Shown: in pieces, positions 22,470 through 32,800 of the stretch
How the letters are laid out: each line of letters starts with the position of its first letter
How positions within the stretch are numbered: the first letter of the stretch is position 1
Assembly (NCBI GenBank): GCA_030407315.1
Contig: JALQPE010002893.1
Location: 1-41,306, forward strand
Direction of reading: 5' to 3'
DNA: 41,306 nucleotides
Source of the DNA: Asparagopsis taxiformis
Taxonomy: Eukaryota > Rhodophyta > Florideophyceae > Bonnemaisoniales > Bonnemaisoniaceae
Program-made: the position numbers and the translations under genes
Notes under the pieces: generated by a model
The model's input: the letters and a program-made list of their open reading frames with translations, nothing else
Told to the model about the DNA's origin: nothing
Database searches by the model: none

Positions 22470-24391
22470 TTGATTTTTCGGAAATTTTAGAATTTCTGGG
22501 CTGGCCAGCAATGCAATCGAGCTGGACATCCACCGGACGTCCATTTCAGGTTGGTCGCGAGAGGGTGGGGCGGGACCATGATGAAACAAGGACCAAGACC
22601 TTTCCCTGACGTGTTGAGCCTGAAATCGACCCTTCGTGAGACGCGATTTTGGCTTACAGTTGGTGCTAATAGAAGCCAGTGATAGCCCCGATCGGGGCGG
22701 CAGCCGGCTCCGGCTTACAGTTGGTGCTTACAGACGCCAGTGATAGCCCCCGATCGGGGCCGGCGGTCGGTTCCTGGGGCCGTTGTGGCCAAATTAGACA
22801 CCCTGATTTGAATTAAAATTTGGGCTATTCTCAAAAACATGCACATGTGAACATGTTTTTGAGATGGGGGTGTGCCGTACGGCACAATCGACCGCCCAAA
22901 TCGTTGATTTTTGCAAGATTTTTTGTGCCCGAAATTTTAGAATTTCTGGGCTGGCCAGCAGTGCATCTGAGCTGGACATCCACCGGACGTCCATTTCAGG
23001 TTGGTCGTGTGCTGCCTACATCCACGCATTGCAGAAACTAAGCCAGCGGGTTCACTACTAATACAAAGTGCACGGGATATGAGTAACGTGATGGGTGAGT
23101 AGTGTTTGTGTTGAGGAGTAAGGCGGGACCATTATGAAACAGGGGAAACGATGTCACCTAGCATAACTTAGGCTTGAAGCCTGGAATCGACCCATCGTTA
23201 GGCGCCATTTAGCCTTACAGTTAGTGCTTACAGAAGCCAGTGATGACCCCGCTCGGGGCGGCGGTCGGTTCCTGGGGCCGTTGTGGCCAAATTAGACACC
23301 CTGATTTGAATTAAAATTTGGGCTATTCTCAAAAACATGCACATGTGAACATGTTTTTGAGATGGGGGTGTGCCGTACGGCACAATCGACCGCCCAAATC
23401 GATGTTTTTTGCAATATTTTTCTGTGCCCGAAATTTTAGAATTTCTGGGCTGGCCAGCAATGCAATCGAGCTGGACATCCACCGGACGTCCATTTCAGGT
23501 TGGTCGTGAGAGAGCGGGGCGGGACCATGATGGAACAAGGACCAAGACCTGTCCCTGGCGTATTGAGCCTGAAATTGACCCTTCGTCAGACGCCATTTAG
23601 CCTTACAGTTGGTGCTTACAGAAGCCAGTGATAGCCCCGATCGGGGCCGGTGGCCGGTGCCTGGGGCCGTTGTGGCCAAATTAGACACCCTGATTTGAAT
23701 TAAAATTTGGGCTATTCTCAAAAACATGCACATGTGAACATGTTTTTGAGATGGGGGTGTGCCGTACGGCACAATCGACCCGCCCAAATCGTTGATTTTT
23801 GCAAGATTTTTTGTGCCCGAAATTGTAGAATTTCTGGGCTGGCCAGCAGTGCATCTGAGATGGACATCCACCGGACGTCCATTTCAGGTTGGTCGTGTGC
23901 TGCCTACATCCACGCATTGCAGCAACTAAGCAGGCGAGTTCACTACTCATACAAAGTGCACGGAATACGAGTAACGTGATGGGTGAGTAGTGTTTGTCGT
24001 GGAGGAGTAAGGCAGGACCATGATGGAACAGGGGAAACGATGTCACCCTAGCATAACTTAGGCTTGAAGCCTGGAATCGACCCATCGTTAGGCGCCATTT
24101 AGCCTTACAGTTAGTGCTTACAGAAGCCAGTGATGACCCCGCTCGGGGCGGCGGTTCCGGTGCCTGGGGCCGTTGTGGCCAAATTAGACACCCTGATTTG
24201 AATTAAAATTTGGGCTATTCTCAAAAACATGCACATGTGAACATGTTTTTGAGATGGGGGTGTGCCGTACGGCACAATCGACCGCCCAAATCGATGTTTT
24301 TTGCAATATTTTTTTGTGCCCGAAATTGTAGAATTTCTGGGCCGGCCAGGAATGCATCTGAGTTGGACATCCACCGGACGTCCATTTCAGG
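22470..24391 (+). repeat. Array 1: five forward copies of a 200-bp palindromic module
   Basis: Full cores lie at 22802-23000, 23300-23499, 23689-23888 and 24192-24391, with a partial one at about 22470-22550. Each core starts CCTGATTTGAA and ends TTTCAGG, so its ends are short inverted repeats of CCTGA. Inside is a 13-bp perfect stem (22829-22841 with 22852-22864) around a CACATGTG loop, then a 14-bp perfect palindrome GTGCCGTACGGCAC (22872-22885). Near the end are GGACATCC and GGACGTCC. Cores are joined by two alternating spacer types: A, about 300 bp with a GTGCTGCCTACATCC start, and B, about 190 bp with a GAGAG...GGGGCGGGACC start. All spacers end in a shared stretch with GGGGCCGTTGTGGCC. 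Open frames in the array are by-products of the repeat. Confidence 0.9.
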
Positions 24392-24666
24392 TGATCGTGT
24401 ATCGTGCACGTCCAGCCATTACCAGAAGCAAGTTGGCGATGAAGCACGTATAAACCCAATTGTTCTGCTATTTCTAGCATAGACCATCGAGTCTAGAGAT
24501 GTGAGGGAATCGTCCTGGAATCATGCTCCAACCCACTAGGGAATGGACAATCTAGTTTGAAAGCATGGAACGGAAGTGCATTATAGTAGGTTCATAGATT
24601 GAAAGTGATAAAGGAGATGATTATATTCTCGATAATTGTTTGCTAAAGTAGTTGTTGTTAAGATAT
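24392..24666. other. Spacer between array 1 and the oxygenase gene
   Basis: This is the 3' flank of the minus-strand oxygenase gene, AT-rich and unique. No canonical AATAAA on the minus strand and no terminal repeat were recognised. Confidence 0.4.
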
Positions 24667-27600
24667 CTAGCCGTCGGAAAACTGTTCTTCCTCTTCGTCC
24701 TCACTATGATAGTGAACTAGATATCCAGGTTGTCCCGGCAGAAGGGGCACTACCGGGGCCACACTCGGTGTGTGCATTACATCCTTGCGAGGTTCTGTCG
24801 TCTTCATCCGCATCATTCGGAGCTGCCCTGTCTTCGGCCTACCATCTTTCTTGACCGGGATGGGAACAACTGTCTTGTGGCGAACATTGACAGGTGCCGG
24901 TTGACTTTGCCTTGCAGACCGGCGCGGAGCATTGGCGATGACTTCTTCTTCGAATCCCAACCGCCTGATGAAACCAAACGAAACATTGTCGGGAATCGGA
25001 TACGACGCATTCCTGAAATACGTGTGATACCTCGTTGTCGTGTGTGACACAACTCTGTCGACATGCCCTGCCCCGGCATGTTGTACATGGCCGTGACCGA
25101 TGAAGACTGAACGTGGCGGAACGATTACCTTCTTCAGCTTCATCGTCTTGGCGTACATATCTAATTCCAGCGCTTTGGAAAAGACGTACTTGTGGGACCC
25201 TGGACACACCCAGATAGGGAATGGGTCATCTCCGTTGGCAATAACAAAGTAACCCGGAAGTTGATCTTTGCGGTCGCGAGGAGGAACAGGGAAATCATTG
25301 TGTGGGACCTGCCGAGGACACCCCTTTCCCGTTATCAAAAACCGTCCCCCAGATGCCGGCATGACAAGTTTTTCTCCCGGTAAACCGCACTCCTCCAGCC
25401 CTGTCAGCCGGACAAGGATTCCCAACCACACATCCAGCAGGGCTCGCCGCGTCACAAACTTGAACCGGTCGATATGCGTCTCATCGTTCTCGGCATAGTC
25501 AACCAGGCAGTGGCGCGTAGACGTGAAGCGAGCCCTCCCCTCATTCCGGTTCTTCTCATCTGTTTCATCGTCCCCCGTATTGACAATGGGACTCCACAGC
25601 TGCCGGTTCCCAGGGTCCTTGTGCACCTGCTCCCCCTCCCACGTTCCCAAAAAGTACCGAAACAATTCCTGGTTAGGAATTTCTTCCATGAGACCCAAGT
25701 CAAATGGGAACTTGTCCGACGCATCTAGGTAGCTTACATCCGCGAAATTGTGCATCACCGTATACCCTCGCTCGTTGATTTCCGTTCGGCAATTGTGGAA
25801 GTACGCCATACCAGTGCCGGCCTCATACGAATCCTTCCAGCTTGTAGACATTCGCGCAACCTGAGCGAAGTCCAGCCTCGAGGGTAGAAACGTCGATGTA
25901 GGCTCACACATCGCCTTGGCAGCCATCTTCCACGCTGCGAAGAACATCGGATAGACGTGATCGATTTCGAATAGCACACGAGCCCGATGTTCTTCCGGAA
26001 TATGCAGCCCCTCAAACACAGGGTCCATCGCCACTTGCTTCAAATACCTCACCTCTCTGCCCTCCTCATCGATTTCCACACTCTCCAATAACAACCTGAG
26101 CTCAATCGGGGGCAGACAGCCAACCCTCACCGATGCGATGACATCCGCGGGACGCTGCGCCAGATGATGCCCTTCGGCTCGGTCTTCGAAATCGTCAGGA
26201 AGAGACGGCATACGGTCGTCGAAGAGGAGGTCGTCTTCAGAAGGAGAGTCACGAACGATGTAACCGTCTTCATCGACTTCCACTCCTTCCGGAACAGTGA
26301 ATGTAATTGTCACTTCGCGGACCCCCTTGCTTTCGACTTGGCCCTCGTCTGCACCCTGTTTGTCTTCCTCGTCCGAAGCGGTATGGACAGATTCTTGGTT
26401 GGAGGGAGTCGCACCAGCACGTTGGTTATCTTGGGGGACAATCTCAACGGCAGAATCGGGGGAACGGGCGGAGTCTTCGTCAACCTCATCACCGGAAGCA
26501 GTGGCTTGTTGTTGATCGGTGGGTTTATCAACAACGGCCTGCTCTTCTTCCCCGGCGGATTGTTGTACCACAACCGGCTCTTCTTCCTCGAGGCGTGTGC
26601 TCCCCGTCGAGCGAAGTCGCTGTGAACGGCGGCGGATGCCATGCGAAGCAGGCTCATGTTCGACATTCCGCTGCTTCTTGTGAGTGAGTCTCACATTGGC
26701 AGCAGAAGGGCGGCGTTTGCGTCGAGCCTTAGTCTTCTTCTTCAATGTCGGATTGAAAAACTCTTTCAAGTTCGTTTCCAAATCCTGTAAACGCGTGGTT
26801 CTCCGTCGCATTCGAACCTCACTGCTCCGGTCGTCCCCTCTATACATTGCAATGGCATTGGTGAGATGCCATTGCAACTCCTTCGGCTGCTTAACCGACC
26901 CAATTGCCATCTCTGTGCTCAGAAATGACTTGCGCATAATACTCTTTGGGCGCCCAAACGCAGCGTACAGAGAATTTGCTATTGCAGTCACGCGACGGAC
27001 GTATGTATAAAAGTCGTTCACGTCAAAGCGTCCATCCGGACGTCCGCCATGAGCAGGGTTCAAGTACTCCGAAAGACCACGCAAGACGAAGACAAAGTTT
27101 TCTTCCAGCAACTCGCGCACTATCTTGTGGTCCAGGTGCGTTATCCCAATCTCGTTGCGGCGCTCGGAATTGTTCAGCTCACGCAACACGTCGTCGAGAA
27201 CAGGATGCTTCAGCGTTGCTATAGCCAAACGCGTCCACCGCCGAGCCGTGTTCGTCGAATTCATCATCCCCATGAACTGCGCCTCGAACAATGTTCGGAT
27301 GACATCAGACTCACGCAAGTCGCCAGCGTTTTCCACGTTGTTTGCAACAGCAATCGTACGGATGAACTGCTGGATGGACGACAAGATTCGAACCAGGGAG
27401 CGCTCCGTCAGTTGCGTCCCAGTCGTATGGTTCGACTCTGCACTCTTGTGGATGATCTCATGAGGCTGGAGATCACTGTCGTCCTTGCGGCGAAGGTAGT
27501 ACACATCCAGAGGCTGAGTAACCCAGCGCAAGCGGTTTGCCTCCTGTGGCAGCTTGGTTCTGTGCATACGGGTGAGGCGCGTGAAGTCATCCGCAATGCT

Positions 27601-28599
27601 ATGCATAGCATTGAGACGATGCAGTCCGTCGATCACGGTCACGTTCGCATTGGCATGGAATTTGCCATTCTGGAACAGACGCGTGTCGGCGGACAAATGC
27701 GTGTTCTGCGACCTCAGCACCGTCACAGTGATACGCGAAGAGCTCACATACCCCACCGCCAACATATTGTTGCGCAGGTCCTCCACGTGGTCTTCTTTGA
27801 CATCGCGAAGGGTCACGGCCGGTTCCACTAGCTGCCTCACCAACACAGTCGCTCCTTCTCCGACGTAATCCGACGTCACAAACTTGGGCACCATAATTTG
27901 CGTCCCCTGCTGCTCACGAATGCTTTCCGCCACCTCCGGTTCGTCGTCCACCTCGGTTACGTCCTGCGTAGTAGCTTCGGTGACGTTGGAGCGAGCAGGG
28001 TGCTTCGTGCCTCCACTGGAGGCTCTGGCAGAGCGAGCAGGGCGCTTCGTGCCTCCCGAAACCGGGACGGAGCGTGCTGGATGCTTCGTACCCCCCGAAC
28101 CAGTGATTTCGCCTGCTGGACCGGTACTGGGCATCCGTCCCGAGCTGGCCTGGTTCGTCGCTGCGTTGAAGTTTGACGCTGCAGCAGGGGTACGAATGTC
28201 GCTAGAGCCATCCTCCGCAGCGGGGCGCATCATCCGAGTATCCCAAGGGTAAAACGCCGCGGCGTATGCTCCACCCATCGTCTCCGGCGGTCCCTCGGCG
28301 CCATCAAACATGTACGGGAACGGGAGGTCCTTGAACTTGTCCTTAGTCGCAATGTTGCGCACGACGATATAGTCGGCCTCGTCGGTTTCCGGCAGCTTGT
28401 GGTTGTGCAGCGTGCGCGGAAGGCCAACATCGCCACCAGCAGTGCTCACCGAAGCCGTCCCAATATGCACAGCCGCACCGTCCACGTCCGCAAACAAGTC
28501 GACATCGACGCCGCGCTTGAGTCCGCGCGACTCCGCTGACGCGCTCACTTGATCGCCGCAAACCGTTGAAAACAAACTGCTGAAATGCGTATCCGCCAT
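24667..28599 (-). CDS. ParB-like domain fused to a 2-oxoglutarate/Fe(II) oxygenase, 1310 aa
   Basis: I choose the ATG at 28599 (A at -3, G at +4); the frame stays open 61 codons further upstream, but that part looks like leader. Residues 167-204 hold three copies of a decapeptide near SGGTKHPARS. Residues 250-400 form a ParB-like domain with VIDGLHRLNAM at 322-332 and the HP-x-E segment shared with the 522-aa protein at 1121. A helical region follows, then a basic, nuclear-localisation-like segment (620-642), then acidic low-complexity sequence. Residues about 880-1210 contain a double-stranded beta-helix oxygenase: QVPHND with H1100 and D1102, PGSH near 1133, H1174 in GHVQHAG, and R1190 before YHTYF, fitting HxD...H plus a 2OG-binding arginine. 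Such enzymes hydroxylate or demethylate substrates including DNA bases and histones; the substrate is unknown. Closest look is phytanoyl-CoA-dioxygenase-like; a TET/JBP or AlkB relation is not shown. The frame has no breaks. Confidence 0.75.
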   Translation of the reverse strand: MADTHFSSLFSTVCGDQVSASAESRGLKRGVDVDLFADVDGAAVHIGTASVSTAGGDVGLPRTLHNHKLPETDEADYIVVRNIATKDKFKDLPFPYMFDGAEGPPETMGGAYAAAFYPWDTRMMRPAAEDGSSDIRTPAAASNFNAATNQASSGRMPSTGPAGEITGSGGTKHPARSVPVSGGTKRPARSARASSGGTKHPARSNVTEATTQDVTEVDDEPEVAESIREQQGTQIMVPKFVTSDYVGEGATVLVRQLVEPAVTLRDVKEDHVEDLRNNMLAVGYVSSSRITVTVLRSQNTHLSADTRLFQNGKFHANANVTVIDGLHRLNAMHSIADDFTRLTRMHRTKLPQEANRLRWVTQPLDVYYLRRKDDSDLQPHEIIHKSAESNHTTGTQLTERSLVRILSSIQQFIRTIAVANNVENAGDLRESDVIRTLFEAQFMGMMNSTNTARRWTRLAIATLKHPVLDDVLRELNNSERRNEIGITHLDHKIVRELLEENFVFVLRGLSEYLNPAHGGRPDGRFDVNDFYTYVRRVTAIANSLYAAFGRPKSIMRKSFLSTEMAIGSVKQPKELQWHLTNAIAMYRGDDRSSEVRMRRRTTRLQDLETNLKEFFNPTLKKKTKARRKRRPSAANVRLTHKKQRNVEHEPASHGIRRRSQRLRSTGSTRLEEEEPVVVQQSAGEEEQAVVDKPTDQQQATASGDEVDEDSARSPDSAVEIVPQDNQRAGATPSNQESVHTASDEEDKQGADEGQVESKGVREVTITFTVPEGVEVDEDGYIVRDSPSEDDLLFDDRMPSLPDDFEDRAEGHHLAQRPADVIASVRVGCLPPIELRLLLESVEIDEEGREVRYLKQVAMDPVFEGLHIPEEHRARVLFEIDHVYPMFFAAWKMAAKAMCEPTSTFLPSRLDFAQVARMSTSWKDSYEAGTGMAYFHNCRTEINERGYTVMHNFADVSYLDASDKFPFDLGLMEEIPNQELFRYFLGTWEGEQVHKDPGNRQLWSPIVNTGDDETDEKNRNEGRARFTSTRHCLVDYAENDETHIDRFKFVTRRALLDVWLGILVRLTGLEECGLPGEKLVMPASGGRFLITGKGCPRQVPHNDFPVPPRDRKDQLPGYFVIANGDDPFPIWVCPGSHKYVFSKALELDMYAKTMKLKKVIVPPRSVFIGHGHVQHAGAGHVDRVVSHTTTRYHTYFRNASYPIPDNVSFGFIRRLGFEEEVIANAPRRSARQSQPAPVNVRHKTVVPIPVKKDGRPKTGQLRMMRMKTTEPRKDVMHTPSVAPVVPLLPGQPGYLVHYHSEDEEEEQFSDG

Positions 28600-28886
28600 G
28601 GTTGTTGAGTTGGAAAGGAAAAGAGATGGTTGACGTTGACGTATTCGAGTGATGTGGATGGTATGTTTCACGTTAAGTTGAAGAATGGTCGTGAACGCCA
28701 ATCGCTGGAAATAATAACACAATACAACCGAAATTTTGTTAGGTACACACCTATCGTGACCGCTGGAATGCAAGACAGGCAATCGAGATGTGAGTGTCCG
28801 TTCAGAACGGGCCCGAGTCGGGCTCTCGAAACCTGACGAGGTGGCGTGAAGCAGGCAGTGTCCTTGATGTGTAATGTGTTAAAATT
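28600..28886. promoter_or_regulatory. Upstream region of the oxygenase gene
   Basis: This holds the probable promoter and leader of the minus-strand oxygenase gene and ends at the boundary of the next unit (AATT then ACAGCTGTC at 28887). No clear TATA box is visible. If the unit 28887-35278 is an insertion, this stretch was formerly continuous with 35283-35465, giving a shared promoter of about 470 bp between two divergent genes. Confidence 0.4.
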
Positions 28887-28947
28887 ACAGCTGTCAAGCT
28901 AGGCGGCTTTTGGGGCGGCTGCGAGCACCCCTTTATCCGGGGAACAC

Positions 28948-29648
28948 CCTGATTTGAGTTAAAATTTGGGCTATTCTCAAAAACATGCACATGTGAACAT
29001 GTTTTTGAGATGGGGGTGTGCCGTACGGCACAATCGACCCGCCCAAATCGTTGATTTTTGCAAGATTTTTTGTGCCCGAAATTTTAGAATTTCTGGGCTG
29101 GCCAGCAGTGCATCTGAGATGGACATCCACCGGACGTCCATTTCAGGTTGGTCGTGTGCTGCCTACATCCACGCATTGCAGCAACTAAGCAGGCGGGTTC
29201 ACTACTAATATAAAGTGCACGGAATATGAGTAACGTGATGGGTGAGTAGTGTTTCTGTTGAGGGAGTAAGGCGGGACCATGATGAAACACGGAAGAAGAT
29301 TTCTCCCTAGCATAACTTAGGCTTGAAGCCTGCAATCGGCCCATCTTCCGGCGCCATTTAGCCTCACAGTTAGTGCTTACAGAAGCCAGTGATGACCCCG
29401 CTCGGGGCGGCGGCCGGTTCCTGGGGCCGTTGTGGCCAAATTAGACACCCTGATTTGAATTAAAATTTGGGCTATTCTCAAAAACATGCACATGTGAACA
29501 TGTTTTTGAGATGGGGGTGTGCCGTACGGCACAATCGACCCGCTGAAATCGATGTTTTTTGCAATATTTTTTCTGCCCTGAATTGTAGAATTTCTGGGCT
29601 GGACAGCAATGCAACTGAGCTGGACATCCACCGGGCGTCCATTTCAAC
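28948..29648 (+). repeat. Array 2: two forward 200-bp modules
   Basis: Cores lie at 28948-29147 and 29449-29648, joined by a type A spacer. The first core starts directly after the outer end sequence of the candidate mobile unit. The second differs more from the consensus (ACCCGCTGAAATCG, and TTTCAAC at the end) and borders the 3' flank of the methyltransferase-SET gene. Confidence 0.9.
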
Positions 29649-29837
29649 TTGGTCTTGTATTTTGCATCTGCACGCATAACAGCAACCAAGCAGTCAGGTT
29701 CACTGCTCGGACGAAGTGCACCTAGAGTGTGAACGATTGGTTTTTGACAGGCGAGTACTGCCGAATAGGTTCCACCCTGGACTAATGGTGGCTGGACATT
29801 CTGCATTATATGATATACTTCAACTCTGGAACGTAGC

Positions 29838-29843
29838 TTTATT
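29838..29843 (-). terminator. Polyadenylation signal AATAAA
   Basis: On the minus strand AATAAA lies 32 bases after the stop codon of the methyltransferase-SET gene, a normal position for a eukaryotic cleavage and polyadenylation signal. This supports the gene being expressed as an ordinary polyadenylated messenger. Confidence 0.5.
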
Positions 29844-29874
29844 TGTAGTCGAAATGAAAACATCTTTCGTGACC

Positions 29875-32800
29875 CTAATTCCATGCTCTAAACGCTGTCC
29901 CATAATGAACGTAGAGCTCCTGCCCCGGACGGATATCGCGGATTGCACGTACTACAATGATCTTCGGATTTTCTAGGTCCTTCGCCTTGAGCTTCTTCCC
30001 CGTCGAACCGCTGCTGTAGTTCTCGACAAACTCGACGTTGGCCATCCGCCTGGTGTCTTCCGCCGGAGTGTCCTCACCTCGCAAATACCGCGGGTCGTTG
30101 ATGAACTGCGCCGAACAGAACGGAGCCGGAACAATCCAAATTGGATGCTCGATGTTTTCGTCGTCCTCCGCTGTTGCATACAGCTTGATAGCATACATCA
30201 AGAATGTTTCCTTCGTTATCGCCATGTGACCCTCTCCGTACGCGAACCTCATCGACTCCTTGCTCATATCAGAGTACACAACAGTTCCGTAGTATGCACA
30301 TACTTCGTCACCAACATTAAATGTCTGTTCAGCGAAGAGCCCTCTTCCTGCATTTGGATGCTTAATCAGCGATGGTCGAACGCTCAATTTTTTCGCAACA
30401 CAATCGTGTGCCCGCATCACGCGAGGGTTTTCAGTTTGCAACCAGCGGCGCAGGGAAGGTGGCCAATAATGTACCGGTTTCTCCATGTGCTCGCGCGACG
30501 CAATCGACTCTGGGCACAGCTGCCAGAGGTACTGCCGAATATATTTCGGGAACCTCTGGTACAGGGGAAGGCCAGGTGGGGGTTCGATGATCCTGCGTTC
30601 CCTCTGCGTACGCATCGTGACAGAGGGGGACGCCAAGAACTTCTCAGCACTCTGTTTCGCTTCTGTCGTGACCCTCATGTCAGTGTTGTTTGAAAGAATT
30701 ACACGTGACATGACTGCACACAGCTTTGGAAGCGATCGTACCACACACAATTTGTCCATGTCACTGCCGACGAAAACACGGTGCTCAGGCAAGCTCATAG
30801 CTGCTTTTCCCGTTGCGAAAGTGCCAGAGAATGGATCGACAACAATATCACCAGGCTGTGAATGCTGGCTGATCAACTCCATCATGAGAGCGACGCTCTT
30901 CTGCTCTGCACGAACTCTGACCGTAGCACCGGTTGTGCTCCTTGTTCGCCACACCATCTCATTCGAATCGATGGCGGGCATATTGATGGTGACGTTGCAC
31001 CACGCCGGGTACGTGCCGTCCATGTATCCGTGGTTCCTATAGGCCACCATCTCGCTTCCGGTCTTGAACGGAACACCTCGCTTCCAGAAGTGGATAGCGA
31101 CCTCTGCCATGTTCATGCGTTGGTACCTCTTCCGCCCCGGCATTTGATAGAGGTGCCCAGGTAGTCGGACAAACAACAGAGGTACCTCGTCAACGAAGAA
31201 AACTGAATTCCGAACGACGTCCTCCTCCTCCTCGTCCTCCTCCTCATCCGCACTTTCTTCGCCACTGTGCTGCGATGCTTCGGAGTCCGAATTCATGGAC
31301 GTAACCTCTTCTTCATCCGACCCGTCATCACTGGCAGCAGTATCGGTTGGGCCTTCTGACTGCGGTCCTTTGTACGTTTCCAAGTAATGGAACCATTCGT
31401 AGAACTGCAAAACCGAGCAGAACACGATGCCGTGGCCACCGGGGCGCAACAGCTCGTCAAACACTTCGATGCTAGCCTGCATATCTTCTGCAGTTAGCCT
31501 GTCGTACGAAGAGTTGGAATCGTTCCTCTTACGACGAACATTGTAGGGCGGATCAGTCAGAATGAGCTGAACGTTGCCCGTGATGGGCACGTGTTCTCGG
31601 CTCTCGTCGGCACTGACCAAATCTTCGAAAGGGACGTCGTACACCCGGCAATACTGACTCATTTTCGAAAGAAAGTCCTTTGCGAGAGCCTGCCCTTCAC
31701 TTTCCTGCTCTTCTGTCGCATGGGGTGACGGTGACGGGGGAGACGGCCCTTGGGCAGTAAGACTGGTCCTCCCAGGTCCAAGTTGAAGCCTGGTTGTGTG
31801 TCTTGTCGACGGAACCAAACCTCTCCCTCCTGTGTTGCGACGAGTGGGAGTGTCATCAACCGGCTTGGGGACCTTTTCTGCGTCCGCGGCTTGTGGTGCC
31901 GGGCGGAGGACAGCCATAACGTCTTCGTCGAGGGTGTCAAAATACGCTGGCAGCTTGTCCGGATTTCCGCTTGAGAAGTATATTTCCAGTGCCCCCCAGC
32001 GGTCGGACTCCGGCCAGGTGTACAGGTCCGGGTTGACGATAAGAAACTGCAACCGGTCGAAGAACTTCCTCACAAGGTCCCTAAATGCACTGTGCTGCGC
32101 ACTGGTTCTTGTCTCTACTTTTCCACCATATCCATCAGGATGAGATAGGGGAGCTTTGTTGTGGTAGAGATCTAGCTTCTGCTCCATCGGTGCGAATAGA
32201 CCTTCATCGAGCACGTCAAACCAATGCTCACTGCTGTCGAAAATGATGTACGGCGCCATCAACTCTTCGAAGCTGGAAAACTTTGCGGCGTAGGCCACAT
32301 CGGTCCAAGCATGGTATAAAACTTGAACCACGTAACAAGCTCGATTAGTGCTTTTCCGATGGGCTGGGACGCGTGCGGCTTCGTTCCCCTCTTCGGCCGC
32401 ATCTCCTATTCGGCGACGCGGCAGGTTCTTGTTGTGATTTCGGATGATAGACAACGCTTGGAAATACATCAATACCTCGAACGTTTCCGGTGGAGCAAGA
32501 ACGAAGGCGCTTGGTTCCCCGCGCTGCGGCGCCTGTAGTGGCGAAGGAAGCATGTTACATCCAATAAGGAAGGTCTGCGGCACGATCCCAGAAAGGATGC
32601 AGTGCTCAACCCATTGCCCGATACGCTCATCCTGTCTTGAAAACTCGGCAATGGGTAATGCCAGACGAACAATCTGCTTGGCTCGCTCAACGTTCATCTC
32701 TGCCATGACGATTTCGGCAACATCCGCCTCGACTCCAGCATTCTTCGAACGACCGCTGAAGGACATGCTGAGTCGACCTTGCAGCGCCACAAATTGTTCT

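Noticed and set aside
22802..24391. Regularly spaced repeats resembling a CRISPR array
   Set aside because: The units are 200 bp, the spacers are themselves repeated in two types, and the surroundings are eukaryotic transposons.
22820..24480. Many similar short open frames on both strands inside the modules (for example those starting MGYSQKHAHVN)
   Set aside because: They recur in every module copy, including reversed ones, and come from the palindromic DNA. They have no domain and their ends vary with the spacers.
28600..28782. Upstream extension of the oxygenase protein to 28782
   Set aside because: These 61 codons look like untranslated leader, and the ATG at 28599 has a much better start context.
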